DNA from: Arthrobacter gallicola
GTDB taxonomy: Bacteria > Actinomycetota > Actinomycetes > Actinomycetales > Micrococcaceae
Direction: 5' to 3'
Assembly: GCF_014836775.1 (NCBI RefSeq)
Contig: NZ_JACSQD010000001.1
Span: 803,681-867,680, forward strand
DNA length: 64,000 bases
Positions within the stretch are counted from its first letter, which is position 1; the number at the start of each line of letters is the position of its first letter. A program made the position numbers and the translations under genes. The notes under the pieces are model-generated. The model did no database searches and was not told the origin of the DNA. It was given only the letters and a program-made list of their open reading frames with translations. Of the stretch, positions 25,851-35,218 are shown piece after piece.

Positions 25851-26627
25851 GTGCTGATTCTGCTGCCGCCCTCTGAAGGTAAAACACGCCCCGCTGACGG
25901 CCCGGTCCTTGATCCGGGAATGCTGCGCTTTCCGGAACTGACCGATGCCCGGAAGCTCACGCTCTCCGCCCTGATGGAGGCCAGCTCCTCCGCGCAGGCC
26001 CACCAGATACTGGGGGTCGGCGCTACCCTTGCCGGCGAGGTGGCACGGAACGCCGTACTGGAGAGCGAACCCTGCGCTCCCGCCCACCAGGTCTACTCGG
26101 GCGTCCTTTATGACGCGCTTGGCTATGATTCCCTGACGGCAAGCCAGCGCCGCGCAGCAGACGAGAGGGTTCTGGTGATGTCTGCGCTGTGGGGCGCCAT
26201 CGGTTTTTCCGATCCGATTCCCGCCTACCGGTTGTCGATGGGGACGAATCTGCCGGGCATCGGCCGGCTGGCAGCCTTCTGGAAGACAGCCCAGACCGAA
26301 CCGCTGAATGACTACGCGGCCGGAAACCTCGTCGTGGACTGCCGGTCCAGCACCTACGCCGCGGCGTGGCGGCCGGACCCGGCCATGACAGCCGCCGTCA
26401 ACGTCTTCCAGATCCGCGGCGGTGAACGGAAAGTCGTCTCCCACTTTGCCAAACACACCCGCGGGGAACTTGCCCGGCATTTGCTGACGCGCAGCGGACC
26501 AGCGCCGGCCACCGCCGCAGAGCTGCGCGGCGCTGCCGCCGAGAAATGGGATACGGAACTCATCCCCGCCTCCGGGACCAAACCCCATCAGCTGAATCTG
26601 ATTCTCCCGGAGAGCACCAGCCGCTAG
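25851..26627 (+). CDS. yaaA: YaaA family peroxide stress protein
   Basis: 258 residues of the YaaA/DUF328 family. Family features are the N-terminus LILLPPSEGKT, the central VLVMSALWGAIGFSDPIPAYRLSM, and the C-terminal VSHFAKHTRGELARHLL. In E. coli YaaA lowers free intracellular iron and limits Fenton damage under H2O2 stress; that role is transferred by family only. The GTG start is at 25851, 42 nt from the 5' end of rnpB. Its stop overlaps the stop of the convergent RNase H-VOC gene by 4 nt. Confidence 0.92.
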   Translation: MLILLPPSEGKTRPADGPVLDPGMLRFPELTDARKLTLSALMEASSSAQAHQILGVGATLAGEVARNAVLESEPCAPAHQVYSGVLYDALGYDSLTASQRRAADERVLVMSALWGAIGFSDPIPAYRLSMGTNLPGIGRLAAFWKTAQTEPLNDYAAGNLVVDCRSSTYAAAWRPDPAMTAAVNVFQIRGGERKVVSHFAKHTRGELARHLLTRSGPAPATAAELRGAAAEKWDTELIPASGTKPHQLNLILPESTSR

Positions 26628-27649
26628 GGGCGGTCCGCCACCAGCTCAACTTCAAATCCGTCTGCGTTTTCCAGGTAGGCCGCATAGTGGTCCGGCCCTC
26701 CGGCGTGCGGATGCCTGTCGCTGAACAACAGCTTCCAGCCGTGGCTTGCCGCACGGCGGGCCAGCAGGTCAACATCGGCCGGCGAACCTGCACCAAAGGC
26801 CAGATGGTTCAGACCGGGACGGCGGCGCTCATGTCCTGCCGGAAGGACGTCCGGACCGGCTTCGATCACAATGTAGCCCCCGATACCCTGCCAGCTGGCA
26901 CCGGTGGACCAGGAATCGCGCCGAAGGAATCCCAGCCGCTCCAACAGCCAGCCCAAACTGGCCTCGGCCCGGGGGAAGTCCGGAACCCAAATCTCTACGT
27001 GGTGCAGCCGGCCGGTTACCGCTGCAGCCGCTTCGGCAGCCGGGGCAGGCGCCGCACCGTCCTTCGCTGCCGGAGCCGAAGCCTTCGCACCCGAACCAGC
27101 TGTGGAAGAGGCCGCACCGTCTGCCGGCGCAGCCGAAGCCCCGCCGCCTGCCGCCGGCTTCAGCGCCCGCGGTTTCCAGGGCACGCCGGCAATACCAGCG
27201 TCCATGGCCTCGTTGGAAAGCCTGTCGGCGTCCTTGTTGATTTCCCGGGGAATCCACTGGTATTTGACCCTGCGGGGGTCCACGGTGGACCTGGCCTGGG
27301 CGGCGAGCCGCTGCATGTCCTCGTGCTTGATCTTCCAGCGCCCGCTCATCTGCTCAACCACGAGCTTTGAGTCCATTTTCGCCAGAATCCATGCGTCCGG
27401 ATCAATTTCATGGGCGAGTTCCAAGGCGGCAATCAGCCCGGAGTACTCTGCAACGTTGTTTGAAACGATGCCAAGATACTGGGCTTTCTCCGCCAGGATT
27501 TCGCCGGTCTCCGGATCCCGGACCAGTGCGCCGTAACCCGCGTGCCCGGGGTTGCCCCGGGAACCGCCGTCGGCCTCGACAATCAGGGTGCGCCGCGTGG
27601 TAGCCGGGGCCTCATGGACGGGGGTGTCCGATGGATCAAACAGGGTCAC
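26624..27649 (-). CDS. RNase HI-like domain fused to a VOC/glyoxalase domain
   Basis: 341 residues in two domains. Residues 19-160 are RNase HI with the acidic residues in place: Asp27 (EADGGSRGNPG), Glu68 (NVAEYSGL), Asp93 (KMDSKLVVEQ) and Asp142 (NKDADRLSNEA). An Ala/Pro linker spans 165-212. Residues 214-341 are a single VOC module (LHHVEIWVPDFPRAEASLGWLLERLGF to DGFEVELV). The mycobacterial equivalent (Rv2228c) fuses RNase H to a CobC-like phosphatase, so here the partner differs. The first half should cut RNA in RNA-DNA hybrids; the VOC substrate is unknown. The GTG start is at 27649. It is downstream of the zinc-ribbon gene. Confidence 0.88.
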   Translation of the reverse strand: MTLFDPSDTPVHEAPATTRRTLIVEADGGSRGNPGHAGYGALVRDPETGEILAEKAQYLGIVSNNVAEYSGLIAALELAHEIDPDAWILAKMDSKLVVEQMSGRWKIKHEDMQRLAAQARSTVDPRRVKYQWIPREINKDADRLSNEAMDAGIAGVPWKPRALKPAAGGGASAAPADGAASSTAGSGAKASAPAAKDGAAPAPAAEAAAAVTGRLHHVEIWVPDFPRAEASLGWLLERLGFLRRDSWSTGASWQGIGGYIVIEAGPDVLPAGHERRRPGLNHLAFGAGSPADVDLLARRAASHGWKLLFSDRHPHAGGPDHYAAYLENADGFEVELVADRP

Positions 27650-27652
27650 GGG

Positions 27653-28393
27653 CTAGCTGCCCCACTCCTCGGAACGGACCAGGATGCAGCCCGAATCCGG
27701 ACAGAACACGACGTCGTCAGCCGCTGCCTTGCGGATGTCCGCGAGGTCGCCGGGGCTGAGCTGCATCCCGGACCCTTCGGAGGTGCCGTGGAACAGCCGG
27801 GCCGCACCGATTCCGTGGCGGGAAAGGGTCCGCTCGTAGACAGCCAGCAGGTCCGGGGCGAACCGATCGGCGAGCTCCGTGCGCTGGCGCTGGGTCTCAG
27901 CGCGTTCAGCACCGATTTCTGCCAGCTCGGTGTCCCGCTTGGCTTCAAGCCCGGCGAGCTCTTCCTCCGCGGCGGCCGCTTCAGCGCGGCGCTCGGCTTC
28001 AACGGCCTTGACCGCTTCCAGGCGCTCCATGATTTCCAGCTCAGTGTCTTCGAGGTCCGAGCGGCGCCGGCTCAGCGACTCGATCTCACTCTGCAGCGCC
28101 GTCAGCTCCTTGGAGCCGCCGGATCCACTGTCGAGGTGCTTCTGGTCGCGCTCCAGCCGGGCGGTCACAGAGGCCACATCGGCTTCAGCGCGGGTAAGCT
28201 CACGCTCAATGTCCGCACTTTCCGTAGCTGCGGCTCCCAGCGCTGTACGGGCAGCAGCTGCCTTCGCGGCCAGGGCCGCGAGGTCCGGGTTCTCACGTAC
28301 TGAACGTGCGCGGGTGTCCAGCTGTTTCATCTTGCTGTCCAACGCCTGCAGGTCCAGCAGCCTCAGCTGCTCCGCCGGTGATGCTTTTGCCAC
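27653..28393 (-). CDS. Coiled-coil protein of the C4-type zinc-ribbon family
   Basis: About 246 residues. Residues 1-180 are a long Glu/Ala/Arg-rich coiled coil. The C-terminus holds the family tail (LSPGDLADIRKAAADDVVFCPDSGCILVRSEEWGS). Most members have two Cys-x2-Cys pairs; here only CPDSGC remains, and the first pair is replaced by TSEGSG, so zinc binding is doubtful. The GTG at 28393 is 6 nt from GGAGG and is preferred to the TTG one codon earlier. It lies between nif3-like and RNase H genes, the same trio as Rv2230c-Rv2229c-Rv2228c. Function is unknown. Confidence 0.85.
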   Translation of the reverse strand: MAKASPAEQLRLLDLQALDSKMKQLDTRARSVRENPDLAALAAKAAAARTALGAAATESADIERELTRAEADVASVTARLERDQKHLDSGSGGSKELTALQSEIESLSRRRSDLEDTELEIMERLEAVKAVEAERRAEAAAAEEELAGLEAKRDTELAEIGAERAETQRQRTELADRFAPDLLAVYERTLSRHGIGAARLFHGTSEGSGMQLSPGDLADIRKAAADDVVFCPDSGCILVRSEEWGS

Positions 28394-28466
28394 CAAATAC
28401 CTCCACTTAATCCGCTTGCCTGGCTGGTGCGGCTCTCCTAGCCTATGCCACTGGCGGCCCGGATCC

Positions 28467-29435
28467 TCAGCCGGGAGTCAGGACAAAGTCCCACGGATCT
28501 GTGTTGCGGGTGCTCACCCGGATCTCAACCTCAAATCCCTGGTCCGCCAGGACGTTTTCCAGCGCTGCCGCGGCCGGCGTGAGCCACAGCCATTCACTGC
28601 CGAAATGGGAAACATCAATCAGGTAGGGCCGGCCGTTGACGGCGGCCTCCCGGGCTTCTGAGGCAGGATGATGCCGCAGGTCAGCGGTCACATACACGTC
28701 CGCGTGCTGAGCCCGGACGGCGTCGAAGAGGCTGTCCCCGGCACCGCCGCAGACGGCCACCCGGCGGACGAGTCCCTGGGGGTCTCCTGCTACCCGGACG
28801 CCGCCGGCCACCGCGGGCATAATGCTGAACACAAGCTCAGCGAAATCTCCGAGCTTCATAACGTCCGGCAGGTTTCCCACCCGGCCGATCCCTTCTTCGG
28901 GCAGGCCGTTGGCTGCGGGAACCAACGGGACCGTGTCAACGAGGCCAAAGGCATCGGCCAGCACATCCGATACTCCGCCGACGGCGCTGTCACCGTTGGT
29001 ATGCGCCGTCACCAAGGCGCAGCCGCTTTCGATCAGGCGGTGCACGGCCTCCCCTTTGAAGCTCGTGCCAGCGACGGAATGGACCGGCTTCAGCAGGAGC
29101 GGATGGTGGGTCACCAGAAGGTCCGCACCCCATTCCAGGGCCTCGTCGATGACCTCGTGTGTGGGATCGACGGCGAAGAGAATGCGCTGCACCGCCCGGG
29201 CGGGGCGCCCCAGGACCATGCCGACGGCGTCCCAGTCCTCGGCAAGGGACTCCGGCCACAGTTCTTCCACCGCCACCAGGACATCTCCGACGGTGGGCAG
29301 CGCCGCGCCGTCGGCGTCCCGGTTCTCCTCCTGGCTGCTGCCGGTGTCCTGGCCCGCCTGGTCCTCCGGGGTTTCCGGATTCTCCGCCAGCGGATCGGTG
29401 TTGCTGTTCTGCTCGCCGTTGCGTGGGGTTTCCAT
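28467..29435 (-). CDS. Nif3-like dinuclear metal centre protein
   Basis: 322 residues from the ATG at 29435. The NIF3/DUF34 fold is marked by DWDAVGMVLG, the metal motif VTHHPLLLKPVHS, AHTNGDSAVGGVSDVLAD and the C-terminal ADLRHHPASEA plus IDVSHFGSEW, which supply the His/Glu ligands of the dimetal site. Some members act as GTP cyclohydrolase-like or metal-insertase proteins, but no agreed function exists. The first 50 residues are an acidic disordered tail. A longer reading would start in the msrA leader and is unlikely. It heads the operon with the zinc-ribbon and RNase H-VOC genes. Confidence 0.92.
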   Translation of the reverse strand: METPRNGEQNSNTDPLAENPETPEDQAGQDTGSSQEENRDADGAALPTVGDVLVAVEELWPESLAEDWDAVGMVLGRPARAVQRILFAVDPTHEVIDEALEWGADLLVTHHPLLLKPVHSVAGTSFKGEAVHRLIESGCALVTAHTNGDSAVGGVSDVLADAFGLVDTVPLVPAANGLPEEGIGRVGNLPDVMKLGDFAELVFSIMPAVAGGVRVAGDPQGLVRRVAVCGGAGDSLFDAVRAQHADVYVTADLRHHPASEAREAAVNGRPYLIDVSHFGSEWLWLTPAAAALENVLADQGFEVEIRVSTRNTDPWDFVLTPG

Positions 29436-29565
29436 AGGTATAAGTTCTACCGCACCAGCCCCGGATGTACGCAGAGGAAACCGCCTCCGGCCGGCCGGCG
29501 GAGGTTCCCCGCACTGTTTTCCCGCACCGGGAATCTTTGGCATCCCGGGTGTCTTATATAAAGGC

Positions 29566-30090
29566 ATGAAGACCTATGTTCTTGGCGGAGGCTGCTTCTG
29601 GTGCCTCGACGCCATTTATCAGAAGACCCGCGGCGTGCAGAGCGTGGTTTCGGGCTACACCGGCGGGTTCACCGCCCACCCCGACTACGAAAGCGTCTGT
29701 TCCGGCATGACCGGGCATGCCGAGGTCGTGGCCGTGACGTTCGACGAGGAGATCATTCCGTCCGAGGTGATCCTCGACATGTTCTTCATCTCCCACGATC
29801 CCACCACCCTGAACCGCCAGGGATACGACGTCGGCACCCAGTACCGTTCCTCGATGTTCTACCGGACAGACGAGGAACGCGAAGAGATGGAGAAAGCCCT
29901 GCAGCGTGCCCAGTCGCTCTGGACGGATCCGATAGTCACAGAAATCACACCGCTTTCCACCTTCTACCGGGCGGAGGAAGTCCATCAGGATTTCTACGCC
30001 AAGCATCCGGAGCAGGGGTACTGCCAGGTGATCATCAATCCCAAGCTGGCCAAAGCCCGCAAATATTACGCCGAATGGCTTGACAACTAA
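29566..30090 (+). CDS. msrA: Peptide-methionine (S)-S-oxide reductase MsrA
   Basis: 174 residues. The catalytic motif GCFWC is at residues 9-13 with Cys10 as the attacking residue; a later Cys (QGYCQV) can act as recycling cysteine. YTGG and the HAEVV and HDPTTLNRQGYDVGTQYRS blocks are all present. It reduces methionine-S-sulfoxide in damaged proteins. ATG at 29566 has AAAGG just upstream. The open frame extends some 740 nt further 5' but antisense to the nif3-like gene; I treat that as non-coding. Confidence 0.95.
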   Translation: MKTYVLGGGCFWCLDAIYQKTRGVQSVVSGYTGGFTAHPDYESVCSGMTGHAEVVAVTFDEEIIPSEVILDMFFISHDPTTLNRQGYDVGTQYRSSMFYRTDEEREEMEKALQRAQSLWTDPIVTEITPLSTFYRAEEVHQDFYAKHPEQGYCQVIINPKLAKARKYYAEWLDN

Positions 30091-30110
30091 TCCTGATAAT
30101 GCGTAGCGAT
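30080..30110 (+). promoter_or_regulatory. Possible cysK promoter
   Basis: TTGACA at 30080-30085, inside the last codons of msrA, is followed after 18 nt by TAGCGAT. The -10 match is poor, so this is only a candidate for the cysK-cysE transcript. Confidence 0.3.
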
Positions 30111-30172
30111 ACGCTTGAAGGTACACAGTTTTCGCATCCGGTGCACGGCCTTACGAACAGAGGACAATTTCC

Positions 30173-31108
30173 ATGGCACGAATTTACGACGACGTAACCC
30201 AGCTGGTGGGCGGGACTCCCCTGGTCCGCCTTAATCGCCTCGCTGAGGGCCTCCCCGGTGATGTTGCGGTGAAGCTTGAGTTCTACAACCCCGCCAACTC
30301 GGTCAAGGACCGCATCGGTGTGGCAATTGTCGATGCAGCCGAAAAGGCCGGCGCACTGCGGCCCGGCGGCACCATCGTGGAGGGCACCTCCGGCAACACC
30401 GGAATTGCCCTGGCCATGGTCGGCGCGGCACGCGGGTACAAGGTCATCCTGACCATGCCGGAGACCATGTCCACCGAACGCCGGGTGATGCTGCGTGCCT
30501 TCGGTGCCGAAATCGTCCTCACCCCGGGCGCTGACGGCATGCGCGGCGCCGTGGAGAAGGCCAAGGAAATCGTGGCCACCACGGACAACGCGATCTGGGC
30601 ACAGCAGTTCGCCAACCAGGCCAATGTGGAGATTCACCGCACCACCACCGCCGAGGAAATCTGGGAAGACACTGACGGCCAGGTGGACATCTTCGTGGCC
30701 GGTGTTGGCACCGGCGGAACGGTCACCGGTGTGGGCCAGGTGCTGAAGAAGCGGAAGCCGTCGGTGCAGATCGTCGCGGTCGAGCCGAAGGATTCCGCGA
30801 TCCTCAATGGTGGTTCTCCCGGCCCGCACAAGATCCAGGGCATCGGCGCAAACTTCGTCCCTGAAATTCTGGACACCGGCATTTACGACGAAGTCTTCGA
30901 CGCCTCGATCGAGGACTCCGTCGCCACCGCCCGCGCACTGGGGACCCAGGAAGGTATTCTCGGCGGAATTTCCTCCGGGGCAATCGTCTGGGCAGCACTC
31001 GAACTGGCCAAGCGGCCGGAGAACGCCGGTAAGCTGATCGTGGCTGTTGTCTGTGACTTCGGCGAACGCTACATCTCCACGGTTCTCTACGACGATATCC
31101 GCGGCTAG
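30173..31108 (+). CDS. cysK: Cysteine synthase A (O-acetylserine sulfhydrylase)
   Basis: 311 residues. This PLP enzyme makes cysteine from O-acetylserine and sulfide. The PLP lysine is Lys45 in [11 protein letters not shown]. The substrate loop [12 protein letters not shown] and the phosphate-binding [11 protein letters not shown] are intact, and [15 protein letters not shown] near the C-terminus is typical. ATG at 30173 follows GAGGAC. The cysE gene lies 42 nt downstream, so product and substrate enzymes are made together and could form the cysteine synthase complex. Confidence 0.96.
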   Translation: MARIYDDVTQLVGGTPLVRLNRLAEGLPGDVAVKLEFYNPANSVKDRIGVAIVDAAEKAGALRPGGTIVEGTSGNTGIALAMVGAARGYKVILTMPETMSTERRVMLRAFGAEIVLTPGADGMRGAVEKAKEIVATTDNAIWAQQFANQANVEIHRTTTAEEIWEDTDGQVDIFVAGVGTGGTVTGVGQVLKKRKPSVQIVAVEPKDSAILNGGSPGPHKIQGIGANFVPEILDTGIYDEVFDASIEDSVATARALGTQEGILGGISSGAIVWAALELAKRPENAGKLIVAVVCDFGERYISTVLYDDIRG

Positions 31109-31150
31109 CCAACCCGCCCCTGAGCGGAAAAACCAAGCAGAAAGTCCCAC

Positions 31151-31735
31151 GTGAGCCTCCTGTCACGACTGCGTGAAGACCTCGACGCCGCCGCGTCCCA
31201 CGACCCGGCGGCGCGGGGTTCGCTCGAGAACCTTGTTGTCTATTCCGGCCTGCACGCCATCTGGATGCACCGGCTGACCCACAGGATGTGGGGAAACCCC
31301 GCCCTTCGGTTCCCCGCCCGGGCACTGTCCCAGCTGACGCGCTTTGCCACCGGAATCGAAATCCACCCGGGTGCGACCATCGGCAGGCGGTTCTTCATCG
31401 ACCACGGCATGGGTGTCGTCATTGGCGAGACCGCCGAAATCGGTGATGATGTGATGCTCTATCACGGAGTCACCCTGGGTGGCCGTTCCCTGGCGAAGGT
31501 CAAGCGGCACCCGACCCTGTGCGACGGTGTTGTGGTCGGCGCCGGGGCCAAGGTCCTGGGACCGGTCACCATCGGCGCCAACAGCGCGGTGGGCGCCAAC
31601 GCCGTCGTCGTTAAGGACGCTCCGGCTGATTCGATCATCACCGGCATCCCCGCCACCTGGCGCCACCGGGACGCAAAGATGAACCAGCCTGCTGTGGACC
31701 CCGCCGAGTACGTCGATCCGGCAATCTACATCTAG
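31151..31735 (+). CDS. cysE: Serine O-acetyltransferase
   Basis: 194 residues. It makes O-acetylserine from serine and acetyl-CoA, the substrate of CysK. The left-handed beta-helix hexapeptide repeats run from [30 protein letters not shown] to VGPVTIG-like [17 protein letters not shown]. The catalytic His is in FIDHGMG. The C-terminus ends DPAIYI; the terminal Ile is the residue that inserts into CysK in known complexes. It is the short EpsC-like form lacking the N-terminal helical extension of E. coli CysE. The GTG start is at 31151. Confidence 0.95.
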   Translation: MSLLSRLREDLDAAASHDPAARGSLENLVVYSGLHAIWMHRLTHRMWGNPALRFPARALSQLTRFATGIEIHPGATIGRRFFIDHGMGVVIGETAEIGDDVMLYHGVTLGGRSLAKVKRHPTLCDGVVVGAGAKVLGPVTIGANSAVGANAVVVKDAPADSIITGIPATWRHRDAKMNQPAVDPAEYVDPAIYI

Positions 31736-31773
31736 TCAGCTGCACCCGGTTCCCGGATCGCTCCGGAGAAGCT

Positions 31774-31811
31774 AAAAGGCCGCCGCCCCCGGAAGGGAGC
31801 GGCGGCCTTTT
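31774..31811. terminator. Bidirectional terminator between cysE and gnd
   Basis: 13-bp stem AAAAGGCCGCCGC with GCGGCGGCCTTTT around a 12-nt loop, A-run on one side and T-run on the other, between convergent genes. Confidence 0.93.
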
Positions 31812-31830
31812 GGCGTTGCGTGTGTTTTAC

Positions 31831-33267
31831 CTAGTGGGTGTCCACCGCTTCGATTTCAGAGTGGTCACCGCTCCACAGCGTGTGGAAGGTGCCCTCGGCG
31901 TCGACCCGGTTGTAGGTGTGCGCACCGAAGAGGTCCCGCAGGCCCTGGGTCAGGGCGGCCGGAAGCCGCTTGCGGCGCAGGCCGTCGTAGTAGGCCAGTG
32001 AGGAGGAGAAGACCGGTACCGGAATGCCCAGCTGCACGGCAACCGACACCACCCGGCGCCAGGCCGGGAGAGCCGCGGCGATGGACTCGGCGAACGCCGG
32101 GGCCAGCAGCAGGTTGGCCGGAGCCTTACCGTCTGCGTAGGCCTTCATGATGTCGTCCAGCAGTTCGGCACGGATGATGCAGCCGGCACGCCACAGGGAG
32201 GCGATCTCATCCAGCTTCAGGTCCCAGCCGTACGTCTTGGCAGCACCGGTGAGCATGTCCAGTCCCTGGGCGTAGCTGACCAGCTTGGAGGCATACAGTG
32301 CCTGCCGGACGTCTTCGACGAAGGTTTCCGGCAGTTCAACGGTCTGTTCCTCACCGGCGAGGATTTCCTGCGCCTCTTCGCGCTGGCCGCGCTGGGAGGA
32401 AAGGGCCCGGGCGAACACCGATTCGGCGATCGCCGATACCGGAGAGCCAAGGTCAAGGCCGGAGACGACCGTCCAGCGGCCGGTGCCCTTCTGCCCCGCG
32501 GAGTCCACCACGACGTCGACGAAAGGCTTGCCGGTCTTGGCATCCGTATGGGCCAGGACTTCAGCGGTGATCTCGATGAGGAAGGAGCTCAGCTGGCCCT
32601 TGTTCCATTCGGTGAAGATCTCAGCCTGTTCAGCCGGTTCGATGCCCGCGGCCGAGCGCAGCAGGTCGTAGGCTTCGCCGATAACCTGCATGTCCGCGTA
32701 TTCGATGCCGTTGTGGACCATCTTCACGAAGTGGCCGGCACCGTCAGTACCGACCCAGGTGCAGCACGGTTCACCGTTGTACTTGGCGGAAATCTTTTCC
32801 AGCATGGGGCCGAGGGAATCGTAGGATTCACGCGAGCCGCCGGGCATGATCGAGGGGCCGAGCAGCGCGCCTTCCTCGCCGCCGGAAACACCCACGCCGA
32901 CGAAGTGAAGGTCCTTTTCCGCCAGGGCGGCCTCACGGCGGCGCGTGTCCTCGTAGTGCGAGTTGCCGGCGTCGATCACAATGTCGCCCGGTTCCAGCAG
33001 CGGAACCAGCTGGTCGATGACCGAATCAACGGGCGCTCCGGCCTTCACCATGATCAGTACACGGCGCGGCTTCTCCAGCGAATCGACGAGCTCCTGCAGC
33101 GTCTCGGTGCGGATGAAGTCCCCTTCATCGCCGTGGGCGGAGAGCAGGGCATCTGTCTTCTCGACCGACCGGTTGTGCAGGGCCACCGTGTAGCCGTTGC
33201 GGGCCAGGTTGCGGGCGAGGTTGGCCCCCATAACGGCGAGGCCGGTCACACCTATCTGTGCGCTCAA
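31831..33267 (-). CDS. gnd: 6-phosphogluconate dehydrogenase, decarboxylating
   Basis: 478 residues, the usual length of the dimeric NADP-dependent enzyme of the pentose phosphate pathway, which converts 6-phosphogluconate to ribulose-5-phosphate and CO2. It has the Rossmann motif GVTGLAVMGANLARNLARNG, the signature VGVGVSGGEEGALLGPSIMPGG, the catalytic Lys in GHFVKMVHNGIEY and the C-terminal HTLWSGDHSE. The TTG start at 33267 follows GGAG at about 8 nt. It appears monocistronic. Confidence 0.95.
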   Translation of the reverse strand: MSAQIGVTGLAVMGANLARNLARNGYTVALHNRSVEKTDALLSAHGDEGDFIRTETLQELVDSLEKPRRVLIMVKAGAPVDSVIDQLVPLLEPGDIVIDAGNSHYEDTRRREAALAEKDLHFVGVGVSGGEEGALLGPSIMPGGSRESYDSLGPMLEKISAKYNGEPCCTWVGTDGAGHFVKMVHNGIEYADMQVIGEAYDLLRSAAGIEPAEQAEIFTEWNKGQLSSFLIEITAEVLAHTDAKTGKPFVDVVVDSAGQKGTGRWTVVSGLDLGSPVSAIAESVFARALSSQRGQREEAQEILAGEEQTVELPETFVEDVRQALYASKLVSYAQGLDMLTGAAKTYGWDLKLDEIASLWRAGCIIRAELLDDIMKAYADGKAPANLLLAPAFAESIAAALPAWRRVVSVAVQLGIPVPVFSSSLAYYDGLRRKRLPAALTQGLRDLFGAHTYNRVDAEGTFHTLWSGDHSEIEAVDTH

Positions 33268-33441
33268 AGTTCACTCCAAGGATTCTTTAGGTGCCGCTTG
33301 CCGCAGCACGGTGTCGGCGCACCGATCGCGCCGTCTTCAGCCTCCAGCCTATTCTCCTTCTGGCTGCCCCCGCCACACGGGGGTATGCGACGCGCAACAC
33401 GTACGCGGCCAGCCCCGGGCTGGCGGACGCACCGGCTCCGG

Positions 33442-34878
33442 CTAAACCCCTTCTACGGCGGGCAGGCGCCCGGACCGCACCGCCTCGGCGAATGCCTGGT
33501 AGTCCTGTTCATTTTGATCCGCGTACCGTTCACAAAAGTCGGCGACCGCGTGGTCAAACTTCTCACTCTTGCCAAGATAAGCCGCCATTGCGATCGGGTC
33601 CCCGGCCCGGGCGTGGGCCCGCGCCAGGGTCCAGCCGCAGGTCCCGGCATAGAAGTCCATACTGAGCGGTTTCATCGCTTCAACAACCACTGAGCCCTTC
33701 ATATCGCGCAGCTGCCGCCAATACAGGTACCGGTTTTCTTCCACCCCTTTGGTCCAGCCCAGGAAAATGTCGCTCGCGGCCTGCATCCTGCGCTGTCCCT
33801 GCACCACCCGCTCCCCCGGCTGCCGGTATTTACTCTTCGGCAGATGATCCTCAAGGACTGACCGTGTCGCCTCCTTCACCTGCAGGAACAGCGGATCCTC
33901 TGGATCACGGCCCTGCAGCAGAGCAATGAAGGCACGGGTACCAACGCTGCCAACGCCCACCACTTTCCGGGCGACGTCGATAATTTCGAAGCGCTCCAGA
34001 AGCAGGCGCCTGTCATCCTGCAAGGTCGACCGATAGGACCGGAGCTGTTCCCGGGCTGCCTCCTTCATTTCCTCCGGGGACAGGCCCAGCGTATTGCCGA
34101 GCTCCCGGACGGGAATGAGGATCGGCGGCTGGCTGATGATCCGGTAGGTCCCGTCCACCCGCTCGGCCAGCTTGGACAGTGCCTGCAGGCTGTCCCGGGA
34201 ACGCGCCTTCCGGGCGGTCTTCTCTGCAGTCCGTTCGGCTCGTTCCGCCGCCTTTTTCTGTGCCTTCCCCTTACTGGTTTCGGCTGCCAGCTGGATCGCG
34301 GAGAGAAGATCGGCCTCCGCCAGACGTGCGTACCAGATGTCCAGGGTGCCCATTTTCGCGAACCCGCGCATCGCTTCGCGGTACGCCCGGACCGCGGCAA
34401 GGGTGACCCCGTGCGCCTCTGCGGCCGTGAAGCCGTTATTCCGGGCCGCGATGGTGAAACTGGCGGCCATCCGCAGGACGTCGTACTCAAACGGACCTGG
34501 AAGGGTCTCGTCAAAGTCGTTGAGGTCGAACAGCAGAATCCGTTCCGGGGAGGCGAACACCCCAAAGTTGGAAAGATGGGCGTCGCCGCACAGCTGGGTT
34601 GTCAGCCCGGCCCGCGGCGTGTCCGCCAGATCCGCGGCCATGATCTTGGCCGCTCCTCGATAGAACGTGAACGGAGACGCCAGCATCCGGCCGTGGCGCA
34701 CCGGCACGAGGTCCGGTTCGCGGGTAAGGTTTTGCTCTTCGATGAGCGCGACGGGATCCGGACGTCCGGGGGCGGGGGCCCACCCCTTGAGCGCGGAGAG
34801 AGGTGTTGCCTCCCGGCAGTGCTTACCGGCCGCCACACGTTCCTCAACGCTCGGGTGCTTGACCTTGGTCCTGACCAT
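33442..34878 (-). CDS. DUF2252 family protein
   Basis: 478 residues from the ATG at 34878, which has GAGAGG 9 nt upstream. DUF2252 proteins are kinase-like in fold. Visible segments are FYRGAAKIMAADLA, TQLCGDAHLSNFGVFASPERILLFDLNDFDETLPGPFEYDVLRMAAS (HL-SNFG and DLNDFDE resemble the catalytic and metal loops of aminoglycoside-kinase-like enzymes) and YAGTCGWTLARAHARAGD. The substrate is not known. A middle stretch rich in Lys/Ala/Glu (about 200-240) is probably coiled. A longer in-frame reading to 35496 crosses the antiporter gene and is rejected. Confidence 0.9.
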   Translation of the reverse strand: MVRTKVKHPSVEERVAAGKHCREATPLSALKGWAPAPGRPDPVALIEEQNLTREPDLVPVRHGRMLASPFTFYRGAAKIMAADLADTPRAGLTTQLCGDAHLSNFGVFASPERILLFDLNDFDETLPGPFEYDVLRMAASFTIAARNNGFTAAEAHGVTLAAVRAYREAMRGFAKMGTLDIWYARLAEADLLSAIQLAAETSKGKAQKKAAERAERTAEKTARKARSRDSLQALSKLAERVDGTYRIISQPPILIPVRELGNTLGLSPEEMKEAAREQLRSYRSTLQDDRRLLLERFEIIDVARKVVGVGSVGTRAFIALLQGRDPEDPLFLQVKEATRSVLEDHLPKSKYRQPGERVVQGQRRMQAASDIFLGWTKGVEENRYLYWRQLRDMKGSVVVEAMKPLSMDFYAGTCGWTLARAHARAGDPIAMAAYLGKSEKFDHAVADFCERYADQNEQDYQAFAEAVRSGRLPAVEGV

Positions 34879-35218
34879 GATCGGCTGCCTCTCTGTGACG
34901 CCTGCACCCGGCGCGGCCCGTTTCCGCGGCCGTTCGTGTTCAGTAATCAGTGTCGAAAGATTGTCGACAGAATAGCGGATCGGCCCGCCTAAAGGGATGG
35001 GGTCCGCCTCCCTGATCTGTGGCCGGAGCTCTTTGGCCCGGAGCTCCCTCAGCCCCGGCAACAAAACAGTCCGGTGCAGATTCTTCCCGGACTGTCGCGC
35101 CTGCCGGGCCGTCCGCTCTCGACCACGGGGGGCGCTGCCTCGTAGGTTGACTCCTGTGCCCGCCCCATGTGCGCCAGGCAGGGCCGCCGCTGCTGCACCG
35201 GGCGCTGGGAGGAACCGC
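34879..35218. other. Divergent intergenic region, DUF2252 / antiporter
   Basis: 340 nt between two divergent starts. It contains one small inverted repeat (listed separately) in a locally AT-richer patch around 34940-34980 and otherwise GC-rich sequence with no gene I can support. Confidence 0.5.
34951..34969. promoter_or_regulatory. Inverted repeat TGTCGA-N7-TCGACA
   Basis: Six-base arms with a 7-nt spacer in the AT-richer part of the divergent region, about 75 nt from the DUF2252 start. It could be an operator; no regulator is known. Confidence 0.35.

Noticed and set aside
28822..29565. N-terminal extension of MsrA
   Set aside because: Antisense to the nif3-like gene; the ATG at 29566 with AAAGG gives a normal MsrA length.
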